DNA from: Gonocerus acuteangulatus
Lineage: Eukaryota > Arthropoda > Insecta > Hemiptera > Coreidae
Length of the DNA: 64,000 nucleotides
Assembly: GCA_946811695.1 (NCBI GenBank)
Contig: OX328125.1
Span: 108,173,715 to 108,237,714, forward strand
Reading direction: 5' to 3'
The translations under genes were made by a program, and so were the position numbers. Of the stretch, positions 45,290 to 59,674 are shown one piece after another; position 1 is the stretch's first letter; each line of letters starts with the position of its first letter. Below the pieces are notes generated by a model. The model made no database searches. It had not been told where the DNA came from and worked only from the letters and a program-made list of their open reading frames with translations.

Positions 45290-46150
45290 TATGAGGGGCA
45301 AAATCACAGTCTATTTCTAGTAATTCAAGGACTCCCAGCATAGTTGAAATTAATCTCAATAAAAAATAATACTATGAAATAGATAAAGTACAATAACAGC
45401 TGTTCTGTTATCGTCCTAGCAACACATGCTGCCTAGGCTTGCCTGCTCTAACCAACTAAAACTTTAATCCCCTCTAAAAATACTTAAAAATTCGAATATC
45501 AAAAGATCCTTTCTTAGCGAGTGTCTACATGCTAAAGAGAGTGTCCATGCAAAATTTCAAATTTTTCTGTCGAATGGTTTGGGCTGGGGGATGATAGGTC
45601 AGTGAGTGAGTGGTATTTGACAAATATATAGTAGATGTTGCACTTCTAACTTCTTGAGCAAATCTTCATCTCTCATGTTGACATTTATTTCCCGTTTGTT
45701 CGGAGTAAAATTTATGGTAAATTTTTATTATTTGATCAACAAGTGCCGTTTTCTTGTCACCTAATAATGTTTTCGGAGTTAGATTTGATTTCCTTAGAGG
45801 AAGGATACACGGAACTGACGCCGGGAAACAGGAAATGACCAACGCCTTCTATATCTGAGCGAGGTTAAGTACAAGGCCGAGTCCGTGTCTTGTGCAGTAC
45901 ATTTCAATCCTAAATCAGTAATAACTTTAATTTCCTGTACTCCTCGAGGTCGGGTGTAAATATCCAGTGACTCGCCGTTATCAGTAACCTGTTCTTGATA
46001 ACCGTTATTGCGGAATGAGGTTTCGAAAGGTTTATTAAGTCGTGACTTCATCTGGAACGGGGGGGGGGGTTTAGTTTCAGAGGAGGGGGGGGGGTCGGCA
46101 TAGATTTTACAGAGGAACCATTAACTCTGGATGAAAACGGTTTAACGGGT
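45290..46150. other. Unassigned, duplicated at 53600-54465
   Basis: Includes a minus-strand open frame (46051-45794, 85 codons) of no known family and two G-runs (46061-46070, 46086-46094) that differ in length between duplicates. No gene supported. Confidence 0.4.
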
Positions 46151-46166
46151 ATTATTACCTTGTGCG

Positions 46167-46357
46167 GGGGTCTCCCGTGGTCTAATGGCTAGCGCCTTGG
46201 ATTCATAAGCGGGAGATGGTGGGTTCGATTCCCAACCTCCGGCAGGAATTTTATCATCCCACGGCTCGCTGGTAAAATTCCTCGCTGCACCCTGGATGCC
46301 GGCGCTAATGACCTAGATGTAGATGCGCCGTAGAAAAAAAAAAAAAAAAAAAAAAAA
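46167..46357 (+). mobile_element. tRNA-derived SINE (family 3), full length with target duplication
   Basis: The head GGGGTCTCCCGTGGTCTAAT has an A box (TGGTCTAATGGC), an anticodon-loop-like TTCATAA and a B box (GGTTCGATTCC). A body with CACGGCTCGCTGGTAAAATT and GATGCCGGCGCTAATGACC follows, ending GATGCGCCGTAG plus poly(A) of about 24. The perfect 13-bp direct repeat ATTACCTTGTGCG flanks it (46154-46166 and 46358-46370). Confidence 0.9.
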
Positions 46358-46370
46358 ATTACCTTGTGCG

Positions 46371-47194
46371 ATCAGAATCAAAGTCATATTCTTGAATTTA
46401 GTTGCCAAAAAAGTAAGTTTTAATTTTTCGGAAAAAAAAGAAAATGGCTGCGCTATGTCTGACGAACGGAAACCCTCTTTTTTTCAGGGGCGATAATCTG
46501 CAAGCGGCCATTTTTAATCTAGAACGAAAAACTAGAATAATTTTGAAAGAAGAAGATTAAATCTAGCAAAGTACGTAGGAGTTTTAAAAAAATTGACTTT
46601 TTTTTCTAAAATGGTGAACAATTATTCATTTTATTTAAAAAAATTCGTTTTAAATCGTTATAATTCATTGAATCGGAAATATCCTGCCTACTTTACTAGC
46701 AAATATCATTAGGAAGCTCCAGTTGAAATTTGAAGTTGATGAGGCAAAAAATGAAGACGCCAGAGTATCGCCCGATTTGAAAAACACAGTTTTGAGGAAA
46801 CGATCAATGTTTACTGTTTTGAAATGTTCATTTTCTACCTATTTAATTTTTTTTCGTACTTTCTTCCAATAAAAATTTAAAAAATGTGTTTTAATTTTGA
46901 AATTTTTTGAAGGACCAAAAGAACTTAATAATTAAAAAGGGACTAAGCGAAGCTCGTTCAAAAAATTACCTTCAAATCTGCACCGCGTTCACTTGGTAAC
47001 GGGACTTCGCTTGGAAAATCGTATTTTTTGCCCATTTAAAAAATTTCTCTCCACATAAACACTCTTGGAAATCATTTTTGATTAGTTAAGGAAGAAGTTT
47101 AGCCCATAAAAAATCACTGTAAAAGTACCCCTTAAGTCCGAGAAGTGGAGCAAACATAAATAATAATAATACGTGTCATTGTTAATAGTTCTAG
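46371..47194. other. Unassigned, duplicated at 54680-55500
   Basis: AT-rich DNA with short words shared with Helentron interiors near its right edge. No open frame of note. Confidence 0.4.
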
Positions 47195-47855
47195 CGTCAT
47201 GGGATTCAGTTGAAACATTTTCTGCATGTTTGAAATTCATCAACACTAATATGTTGAAATTTTGGTTACGTTCGGACTTAAGGAAGGATTAGAATAAAAT
47301 ATTTTATTAATAGACATGAAAAGTTTTGGGAACTTCGTATATTTTCCTTAATATCTCGAAAACTGTTAGGAAATCCTAGTAAGTGGAAAGTATTCATTCG
47401 AAAGATTACTAAATTTTCTACAAAAAAGGTTCTAAAGCTATTTTCGATTAGCCGATGTCAATCGGAGGAATAAGGGCTCAAAAGTGTTTTTGTTTTGTTC
47501 TTTTGAACGGGTTTTCGTAGTTGTTTAGCTCACTTTTAAATTGGCTGTTTTTTGTTTTAAATTTCATTTATTTACAGAATTAGTATTAGAGTAGGAGAAG
47601 ACAAGAAAATTAGAAACATTTTGATATTTGATACTGTGAAATAACTATTTCTAGTTTGTAGCAGTCGGGTTGGGCAACCCAGCTGTAGGATGGGATTCCA
47701 GGTAAAAGGGTACGCTGGCCCTTTGTGACAGGTAATAAAAAGATTTCAGGAATGGTCGTACCAAAAGAATTACTGTTTCTATTTCAATCTTTCCAAATGG
47801 CACTAGGTATAAGAAAGGAACCGCGCTAAGATGACACAGTTCCTGCGAGTAGGAC
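47195..47855 (+). mobile_element. Helentron family B, 3' part
   Basis: Starts within GGATTCAGTTGAAACATTTT and ends GGAACCGCGCTAAGATGACA, then CAGTTCCTGCGAGTAGGAC and a T-run. The 5' hairpin and AT microsatellite are missing or too diverged to see. Confidence 0.75.
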
Positions 47856-48124
47856 TTTTTATTTTCTCTAGGATTCTCTTATTTTGTATTGATCTCTTCT
47901 AATTGTTACCTCTTTGTTTTGATACCTGTTTTTTTTTGCAATATAATTTTAATTAATTATATATTTGGATTTATATGTAATATATCATACTTAATATTCC
48001 TAGAAAGTCTAGCAGTATGTGAGATTCATCAGGAGTTTAGGGTAAGAATTTACCAGTTTCAGGACTCTCAATGGCCGATGTGGACCCAGCAAATGCGGAG
48101 GGTATAGATCACGTTATATCGAAT

Positions 48125-48300
48125 TAGAGATGGGCGATCTGAATCGATGTTTTTAACAAAATATATCGATTTTTTTGAATCTATCTCCAAGGGCCGATCT
48201 TTTAATGAATCGATTTTGAAGGGCCGATCTTTTAATGAATCGATTTTGAAGGGCCGATCTTTTAGAGAATCTATCAATCTAGAATACCGTAAAATAACGT

Positions 48301-48338
<38 letters not shown>
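48125..48338. mobile_element. GGGCGAT-type TIR-element end with three tandem units and poly(T)
   Basis: TAGAGATGGGCGATCTGAATCG resembles the ends of the minisatellite-bearing element at 59675-60460 (TAGTGATGGGCGATTC). Inside are three copies of a 31-base unit (GGGCCGATCTTTTAATGAAT) and a 38-base T-run (48301-48338). No opposite terminus was found. Confidence 0.5.
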
Positions 48339-48339
<1 letters not shown>

Positions 48340-48583
48340 TTCAAATATTTAATCTCACCTCTTGTTATTCAATCTCATTTCTATTTTTTAACAGAAGAAG
48401 AAATTTACAGAACAGTGTCCTATATCCAGTAAGAGACTTTTAATACAACAATAACATAATACAACCACTCAATATCTTTCGTTTATCCAACTAGTGAGAA
48501 GAAGGTAATACAACAAAAATAAGGTTTCGAACTGTTCTCTTAATTTGCATACCATTTTTAGCAGTTTCCTCCGAAGGAAAGTA

Positions 48584-50094
48584 GGGTAAGTGACCCAATA
48601 GTTGACACTTTAAGGAAGGGTTATTTTACTTAAAATAATTTCGCTTAGTTTTTGAAAATAATAAACTTTGAATATATCAAATTATTCGTCAGCTCATTCT
48701 CTATGAAATTCACATAAACCAATTTTAGATAAATTAAGAATTTCTAGTAAAATAAATCATTAAATTCTGCCTTACTCTGGTCCTAATGTTGACACGTCTG
48801 CAGTAGGTCGGTGCCTAAGTTTGACTTTTCTGTTCCTAAGGATGACAGTGAAGGAAAATGAAAATAATACAACTTTATTCTTGAAACAAACACCCAAATT
48901 GTATTGAAATCGTGCTGTTTTTCCTTCAACTTGAACTATACAATAATCACCTACTCTAATAACGTTAACTTTGTTTATAACTTGCTTATTACAGCCATTT
49001 TCATCTTTCATCCCTTGGTCATTTTTGAACAATCTCTCTTCTTCTTTAACTTTTTGTGTAACTCATTGATGATGGTTTACTTACACCTGTTGATTCTACA
49101 CAGTTCATGCTAGTGATGTCCTTCCTTCTTCAGGCTGAATGGAGGAGTCACCATCTTCCTCAGTCATGGAGTTTCTCACCTTATTTTTCCGTCGAGAAGA
49201 ATTTAAAAGTTATTTCTTGTAAGGGATTTTTCTTCTTTTTTGTTCAATCTAGCCTTCGCTCTTTTTTCTTGGCGATTTCAGCTGTGTTTTTTTTTTAATG
49301 CAGGACTTGCTCTATTCATGAAATTTTAGCTTCCAACCTTCTTTAAACGTTCGGAAACCTGATACATCCATAGGTTGGTTAATGTGAGAAGCATTTGGAG
49401 GTACCGCCTGTTATAACCATTGTACCACAGATTGATTAAGAAGTTGTGTGACATTTCAAATTGCAGAAAACTATTATAAAAATTTGCCTGTCAAAATTAG
49501 GAACAGAATGTCGAAATTAGGAAAACATGTTGTCAACTTAAGGTTCCAGTCATAAGAAATTAATAAAATCAGGATACATGAATTTCTAATGAAAATCTCA
49601 ACTAAATGTTTTAGTATTCATCACTTACAACCGTTTTCCTAAAGTTGACATTAGTGTCAAGAAAAGGAGCCCTGGTTGTTTATTGGGTTCCCAATGTTGA
49701 CACTACCATAATCTCAAGATTTTTTTATTTAACTTGAGTCAAACCTTTTACGGTCCATAATTTGAGTATAATAGAGTTCATAGAAATCACAAAAATACAA
49801 TTTAATGCACGCATTACAAAAAAAAATTCTTAAGAAATATTCTTAATCTCTTATCAAATTCACTAAGTGAAGAGAGCAGCAGGAGTTGACTCGAGGATTT
49901 TTCATACTAAAATGGCTGCAGATGTTATTAACGGAGTTGCATAGTTGATCGGGTCAGTCGACATTATTCTTCAACACCTGTTCTTTCATTTGGATGAAAA
50001 CTTATTGAATTCTCTTGAATCTAATTGTTATTTTTCAAATTTTAATTTGAAGTGTCAACTTAAGGAGCAGTGTTAACGATCGGGTCATTCACCC
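48584..50094 (-). mobile_element. pogo-like TIR element, TA target, 1511 bp
   Basis: The left terminus GGGTAAGTGACCCAATAGTT and the right (inverted) GGGTGAATGACCCGATCGTT end with GACAC/AACAC. TA lies on both sides (48582-48583 and 50095-50096). The interrupted Helentron sequence GGAAAGTAGCTATTG proves the ends. TGACA and GTTGAC words recur many times inside. Orientation is taken from the minus-strand frame at 49032-48772. Confidence 0.75.
48772..49032 (-). pseudogene. Possible C-terminal remnant of a pogo-type transposase
   Basis: 86 codons including VGDYCIVQVEGKTARFQYNL and ending HRPTADVSTLGPE. A G-D-[YWF]-x-[IV]-V-x-[YV] start of a small beta domain is common at the C terminus of pogo/jerky-type proteins, which fits the TA target of the element. 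Upstream on the same strand are Lys/Glu-rich stretches (NKKEEKSLTRNN). No DDE core is found. The family call is weak. Confidence 0.3.
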
Positions 50095-51220
50095 TAGCTA
50101 TTGAGGTTGCACTCATGACGGAATTTTTCAAAAATTTCTTCAAATCTCCATCGATCCTACCTAGTAGGCACCGAAAATGACCCCCGTTAAAATTTATATA
50201 TATATGTATATATATATATATATGTATATATGTGTGTGTGTCTGTTAACACGATAGCGGCCAGAGTTTTTGTTTTTTCGTCACGAAATTTCGTATATAGC
50301 ATTCAATTAGCAAACGATTGAACGAGTTCGGTAACCACCAAAATCGGTCCACCGGAAGGTAACACTAATTTGACCATGCCAGCCGTAGTTTTTGTTATAT
50401 TTCAACGAAACTCGGTATTCGTTATGTTGATCTAAAGAGAGACATACGTTGTAAAAATAAACTAAATCGGTTTATTAGGAGGGGGGGTTTACTCCGGACC
50501 CACATTACCAATTTGCCACTACCAGCCGTAATTTTTGTTACATTTCAACGAAACTCGGTATTCGAGGTGGTAATCAACAGAGAAAAGTGGGTTGTAAAAA
50601 TAAACTAAATTGGGTTATTTGGAAGAGGGGGGGGGGGTTTACTCCGGACCTGAAGTACTAATATACTCATACCGGTCGTCATGTCTGCTGTATTGTAACG
50701 AAACGCGGTATACGTCGTGGGTATCTCATGAGAAGTGTTGTAAAAATGAAGTAAATCGGTCTATTGGAAAGGAGGGTTTACTTTAAACTCTGTTTTATTA
50801 GAATTAGCCGGCCAAACGTAGGTTCCCTATGGGGACTGTATCCTGTTCCCCTGCGTCAGATGAAAAGACGGATAATGAAGTTTTTGTGTATTTATTAAGT
50901 AGTTCAGTATCATGTATTAACATAACTCTGGAAGCAAATTATTTACAAAATTCAGCAGAACTATTCACGTTTTTATTTTATTTATATAGGTTATTTAAAG
51001 CAAATTATTCAGTAATGTAGACTACTCTACAAAAATTCTGAGGAAAGTGCTTAGTTATGCAGCTCCTGCGTGACGGTCTTTTTTCTATTATCATTATTTT
51101 ACTATATTTTTTTCTCATTTGATAAACATATATATGTAATAATATACATATTTTAATACGATGTAACAGTAGTAGTTTCATTCTGTATTATTTTTTGATG
51201 AAAAATAGTCTTACATTTTT

Positions 51221-52612
<1,392 letters not shown>

Positions 52613-52761
52613 TTTTTTCTACTTTTAGGTTACAGACACATTTTTCAAATTATCGGGTTTTCAAATCGACTTACTTAGGTCGATTCGTAGTAGTGATGGG
52701 CGATTCTCTAATGAGAATTGGTTCAAATCGAAATGAAATACGGATTTCGTTGGTAACAGTA

Positions 52762-53023
52762 AGTCGATACTCTGAGCCTAGAAGATCGATCTTTTGAATC
52801 GATCCATATCGTAGATCGATACTCTGAGCCTAGAAGATCGATCTTTTGAATCGATCCATATCGTAGATCGATACTCTGAGCCTAGAAGATCGATCTTATG
52901 AATCGATCCATATCGTAGATCGATACTCTGAGCCTAGAAGATCGATCTTTTGAATCGATCCATATCGTAGATCTATACTCTGTGCCTAGAAGATCGATCT
53001 TTTGAATCGATCCATATCGTATA
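52762..53023 (+). repeat. 52-bp minisatellite, 5 units
   Basis: The unit contains GATACTCTGAGCCTAGAAGA then TCGATCTTTTGAATCGATCC. Five units are here, against twelve in the duplicate (59744-60345). The junction to duplicate unit 2 lies immediately after the last unit. Confidence 0.95.
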
Positions 53024-53474
53024 GTTATTTATTATTTTGGTACATCGTTGAAGATTTATCCGGTCAAAACGGGGGAAAAATATGCGGCGAAAGTGTTTTT
53101 CCCCAAAATGACCGACTTTGAAGAGCGGATATTTCGAAACCTAAAGATATCTCGAAAAACTTTATAGAATAGAACCTGTCGGAAATTTAATCAGCTTTCA
53201 TTTGTTATAGAATAGTCATGTCGCTAGGACGCAGGGTTTTCGAGATATAAGTGAAACCCCGAAAAATGTGACCTTCTAAACCCCCCTCCCCCCCGGCACA
53301 AAGGCTAGGGGCGAGGACTTTTGATATGTACTCCTCCTATCCAGCCCAAACAAAGTTACGAAGTCAAAAATTGTGTTCCAAAACTTTCCACCTATAGCTG
53401 TTTTTAAGCATTCGTTGCCTGGACTGATGGGGGGATGTCCAGAGTCTGTGGGAAGGGGAGTTTACGTTATACCA

Positions 53475-53589
53475 GGTGATGGTCCATCCGAGGTAATAAT
53501 ACATGGGCGTATATAAGGGGGGCTGAGGGGGCTGCAGTTCTCCCCCCTTATGTACGCCCATGTATTATTACCTCGGATGGACCATCACC
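53475..53589. repeat. Palindrome, duplicate of 45162-45276
   Basis: Same inverted structure with a hAT-MITE end in the arms; see the entry at 45162. Confidence 0.85.
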
Positions 53590-54480
53590 AGGGAGTAAAT
53601 TCTATGAGGGACAAAATCACAGTCTATTTCTAGTAATTCAAGGACTCCCAGCATAGTTGAAATTAATCTCAATAAAAAATAATACTATGAAATAGATAAA
53701 GTACAATAACAGCTGTTCTGTTATCGTCCTAGCAACACATGCTGCCTAGGCTTGCCTGCTCTAACCAACTAAAACTTTAATCCCCTCTAAAAATACTTAA
53801 AAATTCGAATATCAAAAGATCCTTTCTTAGCGAGTGTCTACATGCTAAAGAGAGTGTCCATGCAAAATTTCAAATTTTTCTGTCGAATGGTTTGGGCTGG
53901 GGGATGATAGGTCAGTGAGTGAGTGGTATTTGACAAATATATAGTAGATGTTGCACTTCTAACTTCTTGAGCAAATCTTCATCTCTCATGTTGACATTTA
54001 TTTCCCGTTTGTTCGGAGTAAAATTTATGGTAAATTTTTATTATTTGATCAACAAGTGCCGTTTTCTTGTCACCTAATAATGTTTTCGGAGTTAGATTTG
54101 ATTTCCTTAGAGGAAGGATACACGGAACTGACGCCGGGAAACAGGAAATGACCAACGCCTTCTATATCTGAGCGAGGTTAAGTACAAGGCCGAGTCCGTG
54201 TCTTGTGCTGTACATTTCAATCCTAAATCAGTAATAACTTTAATTTCCTGTACTCCCCGAGGTCGGGTGTAAATATCCAGTGACTCGCCGTTATCAGTAA
54301 CCTTCTTGATAACCGTTATTGCGGAATGAGGTTTCGAAAGGTTTATTAAGTCGTGACTTCATCTGGAACGGGGGGGGGGGGTTTAGTTTCAGAGGAGGGG
54401 GGGGGGGGTCGGCATAGATTTTACAGAGGAACCATTAACTCTGGATGAAAACGGTTTAACGGGTAATATTACCTTGTGCG

Positions 54481-54666
54481 GGGGTCTCCCGTGGTCTAAT
54501 GGCTAGCGCCTTGGATTCATAAGCGGGAGATGGTGGGTTCGATTCCCAACCTCCGGCAGGAATTTTATCATCCCACGGCTCGCTGGTAAAATTCCTCGCT
54601 GCACCCTGGATGTCGGCGCTAATGACCTAGATGTAGATGCGCCGTAGAAAAAAAAAAAAAAAAAAA
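54481..54666 (+). mobile_element. tRNA-derived SINE (family 3), duplicate copy
   Basis: Same SINE as at 46167 with the same 13-bp target duplication (54468-54480 and 54667-54679). The poly(A) tail is about 5 bases shorter and GATGTCGG replaces GATGCCGG, so the insertion predates the duplication or haplotype split. Confidence 0.9.
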
Positions 54667-55499
54667 ATTACCTTGTGCGATCAGAATCAAAGTCATATTC
54701 TTGAATTTAGTTGCCAAAAAAGTAAGTTTTAATTTTTCGGAAAAAAAAAGAAAATGGCTGCGCTATGTCTGACGAACGGAAACCCTCTTTTTTTCAGGGG
54801 CGATAATCTGCAAGCGGCCATTTTTAATCTAGAACGAAAAACTAGAATAATTTTGAAAGAAGAAGATTAAATCTAGCAAAGTACGTAGGAGTTTTAAAAA
54901 ATTTGACTTTTTTTCTAAAATGGCGAACAATTATTCATTTTATTTAAAAAAATTCGTTTTAAATCGTTATAATTCATTGAATCGAAAATATCCTGCCTAC
55001 TTTACTAGCAAATACCATTAGGAAGCTCCAGTTGAAATTTGAAGTTGATGAGGCAAAAAATGAAGACGCCAGAGTATCGCCCGATTTGAAAAACACAGTT
55101 TTGAGGAAACGATCAATGTTTACTGTTTTGAAATGTTCATTTTCTACATATTTAATTTTTTTTCGTACTTTCTTCCAATAAAAATTTAAAAAATGTGTTT
55201 TAATTTTGAAATTTTTTGAAGGACCAAAAAAACTTAAGAATTAAAAAGGGACTAAGCGAAGCTCGTTCAAAAAATTACCTTCAAATCAGCACCGCGCTCA
55301 CTTGGTAACGGGACTTCGCTTGGAAAATCGTATTTTTTGCCCATTTAAAAAATTTGTCTCCACATAAACACTCTTGGATATTATTTTTGATTAGTTAAGG
55401 AAGAAGTTTAGCCCATAAAAAATCACTGTAAAAGTACCCCTTAAGTCCGAGAAGTGGAGCAAACATAAATAATAATAATACGTGTCATTGTTAATAGTT

Positions 55500-56164
55500 C
55501 TAGCGTCATGGGATTCAGTTGAAACATTTTCTGCATGTTTGAAATTCATCAACACTAATATGTCGAAATTTTGGTTACGTTCGGACTTAAGGAAGGATTA
55601 GAATAAAATATTTTATTAATAGACATGAAAAGTTTTGGGAACTTCGTATATTTTCCTTAATATCTCGAAAACGGTTAGGAAATGGTAGTAAGTGGAAAGT
55701 AATCATTCGAAAGATTACTAAATTTTCTACAAAAAAGGTTCTAAAGCTATTTTCGATTAGCCGATGTCAATCGGAGGAATAAGGGCTCAAAAGTGTTTTT
55801 GTTTTGTTCTTTTGAACGGGTTTTCGTAGTTGTTTAGCTCACTTTTAAATTGGCTGTTTTTTGTTTTAAATTTTATTTATTTACAGAATTAGTATTAGAG
55901 TAGGAGAAGACAAGAAAATTAGAAACATTTTGATATTTGATACTGTGAAATAACTATTTCTAGTTTGTAGCACTCGGGTTGGGCAACCCGGCTGTAGGAT
56001 GGGATTCCAGGTAAAAGGGTACGCTGGCCCTTTGTGACAGGTAATAAAAAGATTTCACGAATGGTCGTACCAAAAGAATTACTTTTTCTATTTCAATCTT
56101 TCCAAATGGCACTAGGTATAAGAAAGGAACCGCGCTAAGATGACACAGTTCCTGCGAGTAGGAC
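55500..56164 (+). mobile_element. Helentron family B 3' part, duplicate copy
   Basis: Duplicate of 47195-47855 with a few substitutions. Confidence 0.75.
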
Positions 56165-56435
56165 TTTTTATTTTCTCTAGGATTCTCTTATTTTGTATTG
56201 ATCTGTTCTAATTGTTACCTCTTTGTTTTGATACCTGTTTTTTTTGCAATATAATGTTAATTAATTATATATTTGGATTTATATGTAATATATCATACTT
56301 AATATTCCTAGAAAGTCTAGCAGAATGTGAGATTCATCAGGAGTTTAGGGTATGATTTGACCAGTTTCAGGACTCTCAATGGCCGATGTGGACCCAGCAA
56401 ATGCGGAGGGTATAGGTCACGTTATATCGAATTAG

Positions 56436-56608
56436 AGATGGGCGATCTGAATCGATGTTTTTAACACAATATATCGATTTTTTTTAATCTATCTCCAAGG
56501 GCCGATCTTTTAATGAATCGATTTTGAAGGGCCGATCTTTTAATGAATCGATTTTGAAGGGCCGATCTTTTAGAGAATCTATCAATCTAGAATACCGTAA
56601 AATAACGT

Positions 56609-56648
<40 letters not shown>
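56436..56648. mobile_element. GGGCGAT-type element end, duplicate copy
   Basis: Duplicate of 48125-48338. The T-run is about two bases longer. Confidence 0.5.
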
Positions 56649-56650
<2 letters not shown>

Positions 56651-56870
56651 TTCAAATATTTAATCTCACCTCTTGTTATTCAATCTCATTTCTATTTTTT
56701 AACAGAAGAAGAAATTTACAGAACAGTGTCCTATATCCAGTAAGAGACTTTTAATACAACAATAACATAATACAACCACTCAATATCTTTCGTTTATCCA
56801 ACTAGTGAGAAGAAGGTAATACAACAAAAATAAGGTTTCGAACTGTTCTCTTAATTTGCATACCATTTTT

Positions 56871-58505
56871 AGCAGTTTCCTCCGAAGGAAAGTAGGGTAA
56901 GTGACCCAATAGTTGACACTTTAAGGAAGGGTTATTTTACTTAAAATAATTTCGCTTAGTTATTGAAAATAATAAACTTTGAATATATCAAATTATTCGT
57001 CAGCTCATTCTCTATGAAATTCACATAAACCAATTTTAGATAAATTAAGAATTTCTAGTAAAATAAATCATTAAATGCTGCCTTACTCTGGTCCTAATGT
57101 TGACACGTCTGCAGTAGGTCGGTGCCTAAGTTTGACTTTTCTGTTCCTATGGATGACAGTGAGGGAAAATGAAAATAATACAACTTCATTCTTTAAACAA
57201 ACAACCAAATTGTATTGAAATCGTGCTGTTTTTCCTTCAACTTGAACTATACAATAATCACCTACTCTAATAACGTTAACTTGGTTTATAACTTGCTTAT
57301 TACAGCCATTTTCATCATTCATCCCTTGGTCATTTTTGAACAATCTCTCTTCTTCTTTAACTTTTTGTGTAACTCATTGATGATGGTTTACTTACACCTG
57401 TTGATTCTACACAGTTCATGCTAGTGATGTCCTTCCTTCTTCAGGCTGAATGGAGGAGTCACCATCTTCCTCAGTCATGGAGTTTCTCACCTTATTTTTC
57501 CGTCGAGAAGAATTTAAAAGTTATTTCTTGTAAGGGATTTTTCTTCTTTTTTGTTCAATCTAGCCTTCGCTCTTTTTTCTTGGCGATTTCAGCTGTGTTT
57601 TTTTTTTAATGCAGGACTTGCTCTATTCATGAAATTTTAGCTTCCAACCTTCTTTAAACGTTCGGAAACCTGATACATCCATAGGTTGGTTAATGTGAGA
57701 AGCATTTGGAGGTACCGCCTGTTATAACCATTGTACCACAGATTGATTAAGAAGTTGTGTGACATTTCAAATTGCAGAAAACTATTATAAAAATTTGCCT
57801 GTCAAAATTAGGAACAGAATGTCGAAATTAGGAAAACATGTTGTCAACTTAAGGTTCCAGTCATAAGAAATTAATAAAATCAGGATACATGAATTTCTAA
57901 TGAAAATCTCAACTAAATGTTTTAGTATTCATCACTTACAACCGTTTTCCTAAAGTTGACATTAGTGTCAAGAAAAGGAGCTCTGGTTGTTTATTGGGTT
58001 CCCAATGTTGACACTACCATAATCTCAAGATTTTTTTATTTAACTTGAGTCAAACCTTTTACAGTCCATAATTTGAGTATCATAGAGTTCATAGAAATCA
58101 CAAAAATACAATTTAATGCACGCATTACAAAAACAAATTCTTATGAAATATTCTTAATCTCTTATCAAATTCACTAAGCAAAGAGAGCAGCAGGAGTTGA
58201 CTCGAGGATTTTTCATACTAAAATGGCTGCAGATGTTATTAACGGAGTTGCATAGTTGATCGGGTCAGTCGACATTATTCTTCAACACCTGTTCTTTCAT
58301 TTGGATGCAAACTTATTGAATTCTCTCGAATCTAATTGTTATTTTTCAAATTTAAATTTGAAGTGTCAACTTAAGGAGAAGTGTCAACGATCGGGTCATT
58401 CACCCTAGCTATTGAGGTTGCACTCATGACGGAATTTTTCAAAAATTTCTTCAAATCTCCATCGATCCTACCTAGTAGCCACCGAAAATGACCCCCGTTA
58501 AAATT

Positions 58506-58566
<61 letters not shown>

Positions 58567-59442
58567 ATATGTGTGTGTGTCTGTTAACACGATAGCGGCC
58601 AGAGTTTTTGTTTTTTCGTCACGAAATTTCGTATATAGCATTCAATTAGCAAACGATTGAACGAGTTCGGTAACCACCAAAATCGGTCCCCCGGAAGGGG
58701 GGGGGGGGGGTTACCCCGAACCCAAAACACTAATTTGACCATGCCAGCCGTAGTTTTTGTTATATTTCAACGAAACTCGGTATTCGTTATGTTGATCTAA
58801 AGAGAGACATACGTTGTAAAAATAAACTAAATCGGTTTATTAGGAGGGGGGTTTACTCCGGACCCACATTACCAATTTGCCACTACCAGCCGTAATTTTT
58901 GTTACATTTCAACGAAACTCGGTATTCGAGGTGGTAATCAACAGAGAAAAGTGGGTTGTAAAAATAAACTAAATCGGGTTTTTTGGAGGAGGGGGGGGGG
59001 GTTTACTCCGGAACTGAAGTACTAATATACTCATACCGGTCGTCATGTCTGCTGTATTGTAACGAAACGCAGTATACGTCGTGGGTATCTCATGAGAAGT
59101 GTTGTAAAAATGAAGTAAATCGGTCTATTGGAAAGGAGGGTTTACTTTAAGCTCTGTTTTATTAGAATTAGCCGGCCAAACGTAGGTTCCCTATGGGGAC
59201 TGTATCCTGTTCCCCTGCGTCAGATGAAAAGACGGATAATGAAGTTTTTGTGTATTTATTAAGTAGTACAGTATCATGTATTAACATAACTCTGGAAGCA
59301 AATTATTTACAAAATTCAGCAGAACTATTCACGTTTTTATTTTATTTATATAGGTTATTTAAAGCAAATTATTCAGTAATGTAGACTACTCTACAAAAAT
59401 TCTGAGGAAAGTGCTTAGTTATGCAGCTCCTGCGTGACGGAC
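56871..59442 (+). mobile_element. Helentron-like element, family A copy 7 (duplicate of copy 6)
   Basis: Same nested structure as 48560-51078, with a longer AT microsatellite (58509-58570) and a complete segment GGTTACCCCGAACCCAAAAC at 58711 that copy 6 has lost. The 3' tip is GACGGAC (GACGGTC in copy 6). Confidence 0.85.
56895..58405 (-). mobile_element. pogo-like TIR element, duplicate copy
   Basis: Duplicate of 48584-50094 with the same 1511-base length, same TA flanks and a few substitutions. The corresponding 86-codon frame is at 57343-57083. Confidence 0.75.
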
Positions 59443-59674
59443 TTTTTTCTATTATCATTATTTTACTATATTTTTTTCTCATTTGATAAACATATTTTAT
59501 CATGATCATATATATGTAATAATATACATATTTTAATACGATGTAACAGTAGTAGTTTCATTCTGTATTATTTTTTGATGAAAAATAGTCTTACATTTTT
59601 CTACTTTTAGGTTACAGACACATTTTTCAAATTATCGAGTTTTCAAATCGATTTATTTAGGTCGATTCGTAGTA

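Larger units (their letters stand above)
48560..51078 (+). mobile_element. Helentron-like element, family A copy 6, with nested pogo-like element
   Basis: The 5' end AGCAGTTTCCTCCGAAGGAA (one change from the family) is interrupted after GGAAAGTA by 48584-50094, then continues GCTATTGAGGTTGCACTC. The 3' end is GAGGAAAGTGCTTAGTTATG, then CAGCTCCTGCGTGACGGTC. A diverged subfamily: its internal units have GTTGATCTAAAGAGAGAC. Confidence 0.85.

Noticed and set aside
45794..46051. 85-codon minus-strand frame present in unit 1 of the duplication
   Set aside because: The equivalent in unit 2 has small indels (for example near 54302) that change the frame, and no domain is recognised.
46167..46240. 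Functional tRNA gene
   Set aside because: A and B boxes are present but the acceptor stem does not close, a SINE body with poly(A) follows, and a 13-bp target duplication flanks the whole unit. Likewise 43651 and 42366 are SINE heads.
48147..48443. 98-codon plus-strand frame with a poly-Phe run
   Set aside because: It translates three tandem DNA units and a 38-base T-run; no gene context.
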